Notes: generated from the letters alone by a model not told the origin. Shown: positions 51,601 through 59,960, counted from the stretch's first letter. The stretch: DNA of 64,000 nucleotides from Thalassotalea sp. PS06 (GCF_007197775.1 NZ_CP041638.1:1178001-1242000); one strand, 5' to 3'. Program-made: numbers and translations.

Positions 51601-52024
51601 CGGCATCATGCCCGGCTTTTTCCTGATGAATCAGTTTGGTGAAAGGGTTATTGCCGGGGCGCCAGAACCCGTGCTATTCACCGCTACAGCGATGATAGGC
51701 ATGATAGCGTTGGCAGGGATAGTGGTCAGAAACTCGCTGATCCTGGTTGAGTTTATTTCTCAGGCCAGAGCCGCGGGGGCGAGCATAAAAGAAGCCATTT
51801 TAACCGCTGGCGAAGTGCGGATGCGGCCGGTATTGCTGACCGCCGGTACCACCTTGCTTGGTAACCTCATCATCACCCTGGATCCCGTTTTTAATGGCCT
51901 GGCACTGGCTATTATCTTCGGCATCATTGCATCGACATTGTTTTCATTGTTGGTGGTTCCCATGGTGTATTTTTTAGTATTTGATAAAGACTCAAACCCA
52001 GAAGGTATTTCGATTAATGACTAG
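48647..52024 (+). CDS. RND efflux permease (HAE1-like)
   Basis: Large inner-membrane proton antiporter of the resistance-nodulation-division superfamily, 1125 residues. It shows the two repeats of a membrane helix plus periplasmic porter domain. The conserved TM4 acidic pair appears in LGLLVDDPITGIDNIERTLK, a variant of the usual LLVDDAIVVVEN. The C-terminal helix bundle ends PMVYFLVFDKDS. It is co-directional with the ArsR-type regulator and overlaps the adaptor gene by 8 bases. The order permease then adaptor is the reverse of the common one. No outer-membrane channel gene is nearby. Substrate unknown. Confidence 0.9.
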   Translation: MNSHPIDNLVARALQGRIPLVIFFLSLVLGLLALKITPREEEPQIVVPMIDVSVLAPNLTANQVERQVTIPLEKLLSQISGIEHIYSTSMDGKLLVTLRFHVGEERQKAIVNTYNKLYSNQDKLPVVVDKWQVKPQEVDDVPILMLGLYSTVPSLYDDFQLRRFAQEISTSLQQIDDTSEINVVGGRQRALQIDLDIQALAARQTTVLDVVSAIDISNQLTRHGSLTLSHQQVVIESGDVFRNVQQLQNMVVNIINGKPVLLKDVAKVTDGPQELKSYQWLQLTDSNSKTNDLALAQQAESLPLVTISVAKQKGSNAVSVSANVLQSMEEISQTILPEEVKFKLLRDYGQTANDKVNNLTSSLAFAIFTVVVFIGVFLGWRPALVVGLAVPVCYGLTLMLDYMFGYTINRVTLFALILSLGLLVDDPITGIDNIERTLKQAGRNASEKIVAAMQEIRPALLMSTLTIILAFIPLAFITGMMGPYMAPMAFNVPVSVMISTLVAFLVTPWLAKKFLRTEKTSQTKSAQSEHAASESAITESALTQTGTSLYRRILNPILERRGRIKLGLVAVLILFIASASLPIFRAVPLKLLPFDNKNEIQVLLDLPEGASLEQTAALAQKVSTIAQSLPEVEALAVYVGESSPIDFNGLVRGYYQRQGQHLGDIRVVLIDKEERQHQSHGVVLRLRQLLAPLQTDDISIKVVEVPPGPPVMSTLVTEVYAEPLVDKDIHYQAANKVKARLEQEAHVVEVDSSMIASQQISRFVIDKQKAALSGISTQEVNQALAIAVDGSFAGVYQQPFDAQPIPIKVKLPFEIRQDLSHISAMQLKGRMGIAQQNQGLGLENAPQPIVPLAELGTWQTKSVSQPIMRKDLRPVIYVTAELSGRTPAEVIADISSDFNQPEAAGKDWQQRTFLSSGAGLGWSLPDGTSYSFSGEGEWRITIDVFRDMGIAFAFALTGIFIVLKWQTQSTALSLIIMSAIPLTIIGIMPGFFLMNQFGERVIAGAPEPVLFTATAMIGMIALAGIVVRNSLILVEFISQARAAGASIKEAILTAGEVRMRPVLLTAGTTLLGNLIITLDPVFNGLALAIIFGIIASTLFSLLVVPMVYFLVFDKDSNPEGISIND

Positions 52025-53087
52025 TCAACCTATTACTCATCGAATCAAAATATTAGTCATGCCGCTGGTCGCTATCGCGGTGTTATTACTGGCTATTGCC
52101 TGGTTGGCAGGCGCGTTTAAAGACAAAGTTGAGCCTGCGGTTGTTGCCGCTAAAGACATGCCTTACCAGGCCGCGTTTACGGTTGAACGCCAAACCCTTG
52201 ATGACTTTGAGTCATTTCCGGCAGCGCTGCAGGCGCGGGATGCGACATTGGTTTCAAGTCGGATATTGGCACGGATTGAAACCATCAATGTTCGCGCCGG
52301 GCAATTAATTGAAAAAGGCGATGTGCTGATAACCCTAAACAGTACCGATCTCGACGCCCGGGTTTCTCAGGCAAAAGCGCAGATAAGTGCGGTGAAGGCC
52401 AGAGCCGATGAAGCAGAGCGAAACTTTACTCGGGTTAAAGAATTGCAGAGTCAGGGGCTGGTTTCCAAAAGCGAACTGGACAATGCCAGTGCCAGTGCAA
52501 GGCAGACTAAAGCCCAGTTAATTGGTGCTAAGCAGGCCTTACAAGAAGCTGAATCGGCGTTAGCTTATGCAACCATTAAATCGCCGATATCCGGACGCGT
52601 TGTTGATCGACTCGCCGAGCCCGGTGATATGGCTACGCCAGGGCAAACGCTTTTAAGTTTATATAACCCATCCAGTTTGCAGGTGGTTGCCAATATTCGT
52701 GAATCCATAGCCTTGGATTTAACTGTTGGCGATTCGGTAAAAATAAAAATTGATAGTTTGCAGGAAATTCTTGATGGCACCGTTGGCGAAATTGTCCCCG
52801 CGGCTGATGCCAATGCGAGAAGCTTTGAGGTAAAAACTGATATTAAATTTAATCCTAAATTTCTACCCGGCATGTTTGCCCGGGTATTGGTAACAACCGG
52901 AAAAGTCGAACGTACGCTGGTGCCCCAAGAGTATTTGCGCCAGTTTGGGCAGATGGATATGGTGTGGGTTGCTAACAACCAACAGCTAACCCGACGTTAT
53001 GTTCGTCTGGGGCGAACCTTTGGCGATAAAGTGGAAATCATTTCTGGTCTTGATCCAAACGAAGCTATTGCTCTTCCGGTAGAATAA
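52017..53087 (+). CDS. RND efflux periplasmic adaptor (membrane fusion protein)
   Basis: Periplasmic adaptor that joins the RND permease to an outer-membrane channel. I start at ATG 52017 (MTSQPITHRIKI), giving 356 residues; the longer frame reads into the permease gene. It has an N-terminal anchor (ILVMPLVAIAVLLLAIAWLAG), a barrel-sandwich (lipoyl-like) segment RIETINVRAGQLIEKGDVLI, an alpha-hairpin of about 75 residues, the second lipoyl half with ATIKSPISGRVVDRLAEPGD, and a beta-barrel end. Overlap with the permease indicates translational coupling. Confidence 0.92.
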   Translation: MTSQPITHRIKILVMPLVAIAVLLLAIAWLAGAFKDKVEPAVVAAKDMPYQAAFTVERQTLDDFESFPAALQARDATLVSSRILARIETINVRAGQLIEKGDVLITLNSTDLDARVSQAKAQISAVKARADEAERNFTRVKELQSQGLVSKSELDNASASARQTKAQLIGAKQALQEAESALAYATIKSPISGRVVDRLAEPGDMATPGQTLLSLYNPSSLQVVANIRESIALDLTVGDSVKIKIDSLQEILDGTVGEIVPAADANARSFEVKTDIKFNPKFLPGMFARVLVTTGKVERTLVPQEYLRQFGQMDMVWVANNQQLTRRYVRLGRTFGDKVEIISGLDPNEAIALPVE

Positions 53088-53241
53088 GCTTTTGCTCTTT
53101 CCATGGATAGAAAGGGAATCGCTCTTCCTATGGCCAGCGAGTGAAAATCGATAACCCATTCCAGAAACGAGATCCAGAAAAGAGTTCTAAAAACGCGCTA
53201 TAGAACTCATTCTCAAGGTCGTTGATGGCTGTTGGTGTGTT

Positions 53242-53275
53242 AGTATTTCAGTGTTCCAGTATTTTAGTGTTTTAG
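53242..53275. repeat. Tandem octamer repeat at the 3' end of the DUF3501 gene
   Basis: Four perfectly phased 8-base units of the form AGTRTTYY (AGTATTTC, AGTGTTCC, AGTATTTT, AGTGTTTT) overlapping the last codons of the DUF3501 gene. The 154 bases upstream (53088-53241) hold no gene or clear signal. Confidence 0.75.
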
Positions 53276-53866
53276 GGCTGGGGGATCGAAGTCCTCCTGT
53301 AACGCCCCTCTGACGTTGTCAGCGAGGGCCTCGTGCACCCGTGGGTAGTTGGCGTGCTCGACACCCACAAACACTGGCTCGCCTTGGAACCAGGCGGTGA
53401 TCATCGCACGGCTAAATTCAAAGCGAAGGAAATGCACTGATGACGTCTTCTCATCGGTTTGCCGATCAAGGTCTTCATTGCAAATTGGGTGGACTTTTTC
53501 AAAATTTCCCACCTGTAGATACACGGCCTTTTCAATATTCAAAAGCTTTGCTAATTGCGCCTTTCGTTCTGTCACATCATCGTATTCGATTAGTAATGTT
53601 GCTTTAAGGTTGGAGCCGTCAGGAATTAACGGGTTATATGCTTCAAGCTCTTCGTTTATACCGGTCGCTTCAAATATCCGTTCAATGCGCAACATTTCCT
53701 GGATCTGATATTGGATAGTTTTTCTATCTTCAAACAAAATTCTTATATGTTCTGCAAGTGTCAGTTGCCGGTTTTTCTTATGAGCCATTACCTCATTGCG
53801 AAATGCTGGTCGAAACTGCGCGTAGTCTTCTAACGACCAAAGCTGTTGTCTGTCTAACTTTTCCAT
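53264..53866 (-). CDS. DUF3501 family protein
   Basis: 200-residue cytoplasmic protein of DUF3501 with unknown biochemical role. Typical features include an early RPAFRNEVMAHKKNRQ segment, the helix HIRILFEDRKTIQYQIQEMLRIE, and the strand VHFLRFEFS. The family is nearly always next to an Fe-S oxidoreductase and rubrerythrin, as here. AAGGAG 8 bases before the ATG touches the end of repeat copy 4, so that repeat separates this gene from the rest of the operon. The last codons consist of the octamer repeat. Confidence 0.87.
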   Translation of the reverse strand: MEKLDRQQLWSLEDYAQFRPAFRNEVMAHKKNRQLTLAEHIRILFEDRKTIQYQIQEMLRIERIFEATGINEELEAYNPLIPDGSNLKATLLIEYDDVTERKAQLAKLLNIEKAVYLQVGNFEKVHPICNEDLDRQTDEKTSSVHFLRFEFSRAMITAWFQGEPVFVGVEHANYPRVHEALADNVRGALQEDFDPPALKH

Positions 53867-53878
53867 AATTTGCTCCTT

Positions 53879-54155
53879 ATACCAATCCCATTAAATTATT
53901 GCTCACTCAGTGAGAATTTAAAGGCTTTTAGACAAGGCTTTGTTTGCAGAGAATGGTTATTCCATTATCTCAAAGTCGGCCAAAATCAGTAACGCGGGAT
54001 AAACGCCTTTAAAAGTCACCCGTAGGGAGTTAGTGAGAGGCCCATTTACGGCCCTATATTTCATTAATATAGAATGACTATATCAATAAAATCTATGTTG
54101 TAACTGAACCTCTGCCCTAACTCTGAGTTGTGCACAAACTTAGCGGAATTGGTAT
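53879..54155 (+). repeat. Structured intergenic repeat, copy 4 (inside an operon)
   Basis: 277 bp, same orientation as copy 1. It fills the whole gap between two minus-strand genes: its right end shares the last A of the upstream gene's TGA stop, and its left end touches the ribosome site of DUF3501. About 10 extra bases near 53980, similar to copy 1, distinguish it from the 265-bp copies. Confidence 0.93.
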
Positions 54156-55495
54156 CAATCTAACCCGTATGCCATTCGCAATAGGGTCATCGGGTGACTT
54201 GCGGTGTCTACCGATTCCGCCAGATGAACTATTTGTTTGCTAGCCATCGGGCAGTCGCTGGCGTGATATGCAGGCTTAACCTGGTCGACTTTGCGCACCA
54301 CTGGTCGCGCTATTTTTACTGACTTATCATAAGATTCCGCTTTCACCGCGTAGGTACCATCATGACCTGAGCAACGTTCTTGAACGTGCACCTGAGTATT
54401 GGGGATCATCGACAAAATATCCCGGGTTTTCAGGCCGATATTCTGCACCCGCAAATGACAGGCTACCTGATAGGTGATGTCACCTAAATCTTTACTAAAT
54501 TCGGTATTGAAAGCCCCTTGTTTGTGGCGTAGGAACAGGTATTCAAACGGATCAAAGAAGGCCTCTTTCACCGCTTGAACCTGCTCATCATCGGGATACA
54601 TCAAGGGGATCTCTTGTTTGAACATTAGAACGCAAGAGGGGATGGTAGACGTCAGGTCGTAGCCTCTCATGACCAAATCATGCAGCATAGCAATATTGCT
54701 TTGTTTGGCTTTGTGTACGGCATCTAAATCGCCCAGTTCCAGTTTTGGCATGCCACAGCATACTTCACTCGGCGTCAACTCCACCTGAATGTTGTTGTGC
54801 TGGAATACCTTGATCAAGTCTAACCCGGTTTGCGCGTCATAACTGTTGCCATAACAACTGGTAAACAGCGCTACTTTACCTTTGGTTCTGCCAAGCTCTT
54901 CCACACGCTGAGGTTCAATCACTTTACCTGCTTGTTTGCGCAAAGTATTCGATGAAAATTCTGGCAATGGCGCTTTGTGATGGACGCCAAACGATTTTTC
55001 CAGGGTTTTTCGAAAGCCTTCACTTTTATTAAGCTTGTTGATGGTAACGTCAACGACCGGAATGGTGCCCATTTTTGCAACCATATCGGTGTTGGTAATA
55101 ATACTGTCTCTTTTGCTAGCACCTTGCTCTTTAAAATGAATTGCTTTTGCTCTTAGCATCAAATGAGGAAAATCGACATTCCATTCGTGCGGAGGCACGT
55201 ACGGACATTTGCTCATGTAGCACATATCACACAGGTAACATTGCTCTACCACTTTGTGATAATCGTCGGTACTGACACCATCGACTTCCATCGTCTCGGA
55301 TTCGTCTACCAAATCGAATAACGTTGGAAATGCATCGCAAAGACTTACACAACGGCGGCACCCGTGGCAAATGTCATAGACCCGCTCAAGCTCTTTGTTG
55401 AGGCTGTCTTTGTTCCAGTAATCTTCGGATTGCCAGTCGATAGGATGTCGGGTAGGGGCTTCAAGACTCCCTTCCCGGTTTCTGTTTTCGCTCAT
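54155..55495 (-). CDS. Fe-S oxidoreductase with CCG (heterodisulfide-reductase-like) domains
   Basis: 446-residue protein with two 4Fe-4S ferredoxin motifs near the N-terminus (CHGCRRCVSLC and CYLCDMCYMSKCPYVPP) and two C-terminal cysteine-rich CCG modules (EVCCGMPKLELG and the later C.GHDGTYAVK/DCPM region). It is like GlpC or HdrB-type subunits that pass electrons to a partner oxidase. It lies between rubrerythrin and DUF3501. In this arrangement it is usually linked to peroxide defence, the electron source for rubrerythrin being a reasonable inference. Its stop codon TGA overlaps repeat copy 4. Confidence 0.88.
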   Translation of the reverse strand: MSENRNREGSLEAPTRHPIDWQSEDYWNKDSLNKELERVYDICHGCRRCVSLCDAFPTLFDLVDESETMEVDGVSTDDYHKVVEQCYLCDMCYMSKCPYVPPHEWNVDFPHLMLRAKAIHFKEQGASKRDSIITNTDMVAKMGTIPVVDVTINKLNKSEGFRKTLEKSFGVHHKAPLPEFSSNTLRKQAGKVIEPQRVEELGRTKGKVALFTSCYGNSYDAQTGLDLIKVFQHNNIQVELTPSEVCCGMPKLELGDLDAVHKAKQSNIAMLHDLVMRGYDLTSTIPSCVLMFKQEIPLMYPDDEQVQAVKEAFFDPFEYLFLRHKQGAFNTEFSKDLGDITYQVACHLRVQNIGLKTRDILSMIPNTQVHVQERCSGHDGTYAVKAESYDKSVKIARPVVRKVDQVKPAYHASDCPMASKQIVHLAESVDTASHPMTLLRMAYGLD

Positions 55496-55523
55496 GGTTT
55501 GACTCTCGCAAATAGGCTAAGAG

Positions 55524-55550
55524 CATCCTTCTCCGTTAAAGAGAAGGATG
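55524..55550. other. Perfect 10-bp hairpin between rubrerythrin and the Fe-S gene
   Basis: CATCCTTCTC / GAGAAGGATG with a seven-base loop and no T tract. It probably acts as an mRNA stability or processing element, or attenuates distal expression, within the rubrerythrin operon. Confidence 0.6.
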
Positions 55551-55563
55551 AGGGGACGTAAGG

Positions 55564-55983
55564 TTACTGGTCTAAATTGTCCAGGGCTTTCTGGAAGCGA
55601 TTGGCATGACTACGCTCTGCTTTGGCAAGCGTTTCAAACCAGTCTGCAATTTCATCAAAACCTTCATCACGGGCGGTCTTCGCCATGCCCGGATACATGT
55701 CGGTATATTCGTGAGTCTCACCGGCAATCGCAGTTTTCAGGTTGGCTTCAGTACCCCCGAACGGCAGGCCGGTGGCCGGGTCGCCAGTTTCTTCAAGATA
55801 TTCAAGATGGCCATGAGCATGGCCGGTTTCACCTTCAGCGGTCGAGCGGAAGACGGCTGCGACATCGTTGTAACCTTCGACATCGGCTTTAGAAGCAAAA
55901 TAGAGATAGCGACGATTCGCCTGTGACTCACCCGCAAAGGCATCCTTGAGATTTTGTTCCGTTTTTGAATCTTTTAAAGACAT
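55564..55983 (-). CDS. Rubrerythrin (ferritin-like diiron domain)
   Basis: Cytoplasmic diiron peroxidase of 139 residues. The ferritin-like four-helix bundle shows the expected iron ligands ([42 protein letters not shown], and AERSHANRF). The C-terminal rubredoxin domain of classical rubrerythrin is missing, so an external electron donor is needed. The neighbouring Fe-S oxidoreductase may fill that role. First gene of the operon. The 256 bases upstream to the repeat copy 5 hold its promoter region, where I see no named box. Confidence 0.92.
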   Translation of the reverse strand: MSLKDSKTEQNLKDAFAGESQANRRYLYFASKADVEGYNDVAAVFRSTAEGETGHAHGHLEYLEETGDPATGLPFGGTEANLKTAIAGETHEYTDMYPGMAKTARDEGFDEIADWFETLAKAERSHANRFQKALDNLDQ

Positions 55984-56239
55984 AATGCCTCCATTTAAAC
56001 AAGTAACGAAAGTACAACTAATAAAAGTACAAAGTAGTCAGCTTAACTATAGAAGATATTATCGGGCCTACTCGTGACTATTTTTGATTAGGTTGATTGA
56101 AAAAAATCGTTGATCCTGGATTGAACCGAAATTCACGAAACTGACAATCGTAACAATTTCGTAATTAGGGCGGTTAAACGGTATGACTTGTTAAATTTTG
56201 GTGCTAGTATCATCGATGAAAAAGAGAAATAAAGACTTT

Positions 56240-56504
56240 ATACCAATGCCACTAAGTGTTTACTCGCTCAGTGAGAATTTAAAGGCTTTTAGGCAAGGCC
56301 TTGATTGCAGAGAATGGTCGCTCCATTTTCAAAATCAGTAACGTAGTATAAACGCCTTTAAAACTCACCCGTAGGGAGTTCACCAGAGGCTCATTTGCGG
56401 CCCTAGATTTCAGTAATATAGAATGACTATATCAATGAAATCTATGTTGCAACTGCACCTCTGCCCTAACTCTGAGCTGTGCAAAAATTTAATGGAATTG
56501 GTAT
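56240..56504 (+). repeat. Structured intergenic repeat, copy 5 (diverged)
   Basis: 265 bp, same orientation as copy 1 but the most diverged of the five alike copies (ATACCAATGCCACTAAG start, many substitutions, arms A and B kept). It ends 7 bases before the sixA start codon. The preceding 55984-56239 region has no gene. Confidence 0.9.
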
Positions 56505-56511
56505 TATTTCA

Positions 56512-56988
56512 ATGAAGATATTTATCATGCGACATGGCGAAGCCGAGTTGCAGTCCGAATCCGATATGTCTCGTAAGCTCACCCAGCTCGGCGCTCTGGA
56601 AGCCGAAGTTATGGCGCGCTGGCTAACCAAAAAATCGGTAACTGTCGATGCGATTCTCGTCAGTCCTTATGTCCGAACTCAGCAAACCGCTGCACTTATG
56701 AATGAAAAGCTAGGTGGTGAATTGTCATTGCAAACGCTGTCGATGTTGACCCCGTCTGGTTCGGCAACCGATTGCCATGATTATCTTGATGGCACTCTAA
56801 GCCTTGAACGCTGGGAAAATATTTTGATTGTCTCGCACATGCCTCTGGTAAGTTATCTTACCGCTGAGCTCAGCCTGGAACGCAGTACACCAGTGTTTGC
56901 CACTGCGGCGATTGCCGAAATTGACTATGACGTTGAGCAAATGAAAGGAAATTTCTTAGGAATTTATACCCCGGACGATTTTTGCTAG
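56512..56988 (+). CDS. sixA: Phosphohistidine phosphatase SixA
   Basis: Small histidine-acid phosphatase that removes phosphate from histidine in phosphotransfer proteins. The ATG at 56512 gives 158 residues beginning MKIFIMRHGEAE, the family N-terminus with the catalytic RHG. The in-frame ATG at 56479 lies inside repeat copy 5 and is not credible. A second conserved part, SPYVRTQQTA, and the late VSHMPLVSYL histidine are present. No good ribosome site lies between the repeat and the start, other than GGAATTGG in the repeat. Confidence 0.93.
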   Translation: MKIFIMRHGEAELQSESDMSRKLTQLGALEAEVMARWLTKKSVTVDAILVSPYVRTQQTAALMNEKLGGELSLQTLSMLTPSGSATDCHDYLDGTLSLERWENILIVSHMPLVSYLTAELSLERSTPVFATAAIAEIDYDVEQMKGNFLGIYTPDDFC

Positions 56989-57036
56989 TGTGCGTTATTG
57001 CGATTTAGAGCGCTTAAGCGCGCTGCTGTATCAGCG

Positions 57037-57576
57037 TTATTTGCTGAAAGGGTCGTCCGGTAAATCAAGCAGCACTAATAACGCTCCCATTCCACCCCAT
57101 TCCAGCGGTGCCTGATGAAATGCCAGCACTGCAGGGTGTTGAACTAACCAATGTGGTACCTTAGTTTTCAGTACCCGATTGCCAATTCCATGGATAATAC
57201 AGGCACATTTCACATGTTGTTTGATACAACTCGCTAATAAAGCAGCAATTTCTTGTTTTGACTCTTGTTGTTTGAGGCCATGCAGGTCTAAAATAAGCTC
57301 CGGAGTATATTCTCCACGACGTAATAGCTTGGCTTCAAAGCTGTCGGCATCTTCCCGAACATATTTCATCGGTCCCGTGCTTGGTAGCTGGGGCTCAAAT
57401 TCATCGGAAAAATGAAATTGTTGTTTTTCAAAGCGTAAACGTTGGCTTTGTTGCTTCTTTTGCGATTGCGTAGGTTGTTTTAAATTTACCTTATCCTGTG
57501 AGATGGGTTTCACGGAACCCATGGCTTGTTCAAAAAGCGCTTTATCGTCTTGGTTAAGGGGAGTTTTAGATTTCAT
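57037..57576 (-). CDS. smrB: Smr-domain endonuclease SmrB
   Basis: Cleaves mRNA between collided ribosomes to start rescue. The 179 residues comprise a disordered, charged N-terminal part, then the Smr domain (LDLHGLKQQESKQEIA, CACIIHGIGNRVLKTKVP, and ending APLEWGGMGALLVLL). The DLHG and HGIGNR motifs are intact. Divergent from prmB, as in E. coli. Convergent with sixA, with 48 bases between. Confidence 0.95.
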   Translation of the reverse strand: MKSKTPLNQDDKALFEQAMGSVKPISQDKVNLKQPTQSQKKQQSQRLRFEKQQFHFSDEFEPQLPSTGPMKYVREDADSFEAKLLRRGEYTPELILDLHGLKQQESKQEIAALLASCIKQHVKCACIIHGIGNRVLKTKVPHWLVQHPAVLAFHQAPLEWGGMGALLVLLDLPDDPFSK

Positions 57577-57671
57577 CTGGCTATTCTAGTTGATAGCGAT
57601 TGACGAGAAAATAGTTAGGTTTGTTTTTGGGTGACAAATTTTTCCGAAAGTCACCAATTTTGGAGTTTTGT

Positions 57672-58607
57672 GTGTTAGAAATTAAAGTCAATGAAGTGGT
57701 TGAAGACTTAAAGACCATTCAGGATATGTTGCGATGGAGTGTCAGTCGTTTCAATGAAGTTGACTTGTTTTATGGTCATGGAACCGATAACCCATGGGAC
57801 GAAGCCTTTACGTTAATTTGCTTTGCCCTGAACCTGCCTCCACATAAAGACGAGTCACTGCTTACGGCTCGACTAACACGTACAGAAAAACTTAGCATCA
57901 TTGAATTGATTTTAAGACGCGCCGATGAGCGAATCCCCGCAGCCTATATCACTCATCAGGCTTACTTTGCGGGATTACCATTTTATGTGGATGAGCGGGT
58001 ACTGGTGCCGCGTTCTCCAATTGGCGAGCTAATTCAGAATCGTTTCAGCGAACAGTTAGCACACGCTCCGAATCGAATTTTAGATTTGTGTACTGGTAGT
58101 GCCTGTATTGCCATTGCCTGTGCGTATCAATTCCCTGAAGCTGAGGTTGATGCGGTTGATTTATCGACCGATGCCTTGGATGTTGCGGCGATCAATGTTG
58201 AAAATCACCAGTTAGAGCATAGCGTATCTCTGATCCAGTCGGATTTGTTTGCCGGTGTTGCTGGCGCAAAATACGACTTGATTGTAACTAACCCACCGTA
58301 TGTCGATGATGAAGATATCGCCGATATGCCAGACGAATTTCACCATGAGCCGGAAATGGGCCTTGGCTGCGGGCATGATGGTTTGGATTTAGTAAGAAAA
58401 ATATTGGCGCAAAGTGCCCAGTTTTTAAATGATGATGGTATGTTAATCTGCGAAGTCGGAAACTCTATGGTTCATGTAATCGAGGAATATCCGGACGTAC
58501 CATTTCAATGGCTCGACTTTGAGCTGGGTGGTTTAGGAGTTTTTGCAATTACCAAAGCGCAATTAGTTGAATTTAAGGAAACATTGGATAGTAAGGTAGT
58601 AGGGTAA
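57672..58607 (+). CDS. prmB: 50S ribosomal protein L3 N5-glutamine methyltransferase
   Basis: SAM-dependent methyltransferase that modifies glutamine of ribosomal protein L3. GGAG six bases before the GTG at 57672 fixes the start (311 residues, as in E. coli PrmB); the frame is open for 17 more codons upstream. Motifs: [14 protein letters not shown] for SAM and the catalytic NPPYVD. aroC follows 2 bases later. Confidence 0.94.
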   Translation: MLEIKVNEVVEDLKTIQDMLRWSVSRFNEVDLFYGHGTDNPWDEAFTLICFALNLPPHKDESLLTARLTRTEKLSIIELILRRADERIPAAYITHQAYFAGLPFYVDERVLVPRSPIGELIQNRFSEQLAHAPNRILDLCTGSACIAIACAYQFPEAEVDAVDLSTDALDVAAINVENHQLEHSVSLIQSDLFAGVAGAKYDLIVTNPPYVDDEDIADMPDEFHHEPEMGLGCGHDGLDLVRKILAQSAQFLNDDGMLICEVGNSMVHVIEEYPDVPFQWLDFELGGLGVFAITKAQLVEFKETLDSKVVG

Positions 58608-58609
58608 TT

Positions 58610-59698
58610 ATGGCGGGAAATTCGATAGGGCAGTTATTCAAGGTCACCACCTTTGGTGAAAGTCATGGTTTGGCGCTCGGCGCGATCATTGATGGTTGTC
58701 CTCCAGGACTGGAAATAACAGAAGAAGATTTACAACGGGATTTGGACCGTCGCAAACCGGGCACCTCTCGATACACAACAGCCAGACGCGAAGCGGATCA
58801 GGTAAAAATTCTATCGGGTGTGTTTGAGGGTAAAACCACAGGTACGCCGATTGGTTTAATGATTGAAAATACCGATCAACGCTCGAAAGATTACAGCGAA
58901 ATCGCTAACAGTTTCCGCCCCGGCCATGCCGATTACACCTATTGGCAAAAATATGGCATTCGCGATTATCGTGGCGGCGGCCGCTCGTCGGCGCGTGAGA
59001 CAGCGATGCGCGTTGCTGCGGGCAGCATTGCCAAGAAGTATCTGGCACAGAAGTTTGGTGTTGAAATCCGCGCCTGTGTTAGCCAGATTGGTGATATAAA
59101 AGCCGAGAACTATGACTGGCAGCAAGTTGAACTTAACCCATTCTTTTTCCCTGATGCGTCAAAACTGGATGCTTTGGATGAATTGATCCGTGGCATTTTA
59201 CGAGAGAAAGATTCTATCGGCGCCGCGGTTAAAGTTGTCGCAACAGGCATGCCAGTGGGCTTGGGTGAACCGGTATTTGATCGCCTGGATGCCGATTTGG
59301 CGCATAGCTTGATGAGCATTAATGCGGTAAAAGGTATTGAAATAGGCTCAGGCTTTGATGTCGTAAATCAACGTGGTAGCGAGCACCGTGACGAGATGAC
59401 ACCAGATGGTTTTTTGTCTAATCAGGCTGGCGGCGTGCTGGGCGGTATCTCTTCTGGACAGGATTTAGTGGCTAACATAGCACTAAAACCAACCTCCAGT
59501 ATCGGTGTTTCCGGGAAAACCATTGATATCGAAGGTAACCCAAAAGACATCATTACCCGTGGTCGTCACGACCCGTGTGTCGGTATTCGCGCGGTACCAA
59601 TTGCCGAAGCCATGATGGCCATCACCGTGATGGATCATGTGCTAAGACACCGAGCACAAAATGCCGACGTTCAGTGTCCTACACCTGTTATTGAGTGA
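58610..59698 (+). CDS. aroC: Chorismate synthase
   Basis: Converts EPSP to chorismate using reduced FMN, the last shared step of aromatic biosynthesis. The 362 residues contain the three chorismate-synthase signatures: [18 protein letters not shown], the [14 protein letters not shown] segment, and [23 protein letters not shown] precedes the ATG, and the gene follows prmB directly. Its TGA stop shares its last A with repeat copy 6. Confidence 0.97.
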   Translation: MAGNSIGQLFKVTTFGESHGLALGAIIDGCPPGLEITEEDLQRDLDRRKPGTSRYTTARREADQVKILSGVFEGKTTGTPIGLMIENTDQRSKDYSEIANSFRPGHADYTYWQKYGIRDYRGGGRSSARETAMRVAAGSIAKKYLAQKFGVEIRACVSQIGDIKAENYDWQQVELNPFFFPDASKLDALDELIRGILREKDSIGAAVKVVATGMPVGLGEPVFDRLDADLAHSLMSINAVKGIEIGSGFDVVNQRGSEHRDEMTPDGFLSNQAGGVLGGISSGQDLVANIALKPTSSIGVSGKTIDIEGNPKDIITRGRHDPCVGIRAVPIAEAMMAITVMDHVLRHRAQNADVQCPTPVIE

Positions 59699-59959
59699 TA
59701 CCAATCCACATTAAAGATTGATCATTCAGCAAATATTCGAAATGACAAGCTCACTGATTAAACCATCGAATATTATTGATATATAGTAAGGTAAATTGAA
59801 TTAATGGTATTTCATATTTGCCCAGCTGGGAATGCCCGAGAGGCATTTCTACTGCGTACTCGATATTTGAAATGGAATGGCCATTCCTAAATATCAACGC
59901 CTTGTAGAACTCCCTCGGCTGACATTCTGAATAGCTCACATTTCAACGTGGATTGGTAT
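59698..59959 (+). repeat. Structured intergenic repeat, copy 6 (second subfamily)
   Basis: 262 bp with the same ends (ATACCAATCCACATTAAA and, inverted, ATACCAATCCACGTTGAAA) but an unrelated interior. Interior hairpins include GAATGCC/GGCATTT and TGGAATGGCCATTCC. It starts on the last A of the aroC stop codon and ends 1 base before the TTG start of the MFS gene. Likely a sister family using the same ends. Confidence 0.82.
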
Positions 59960-59960
59960 A

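Noticed and set aside
56479..56511. Upstream ATG for sixA giving 11 extra residues
   Set aside because: It lies inside repeat copy 5 and encodes the repeat end, while the family N-terminus MKIFIMRHGE begins at 56512.
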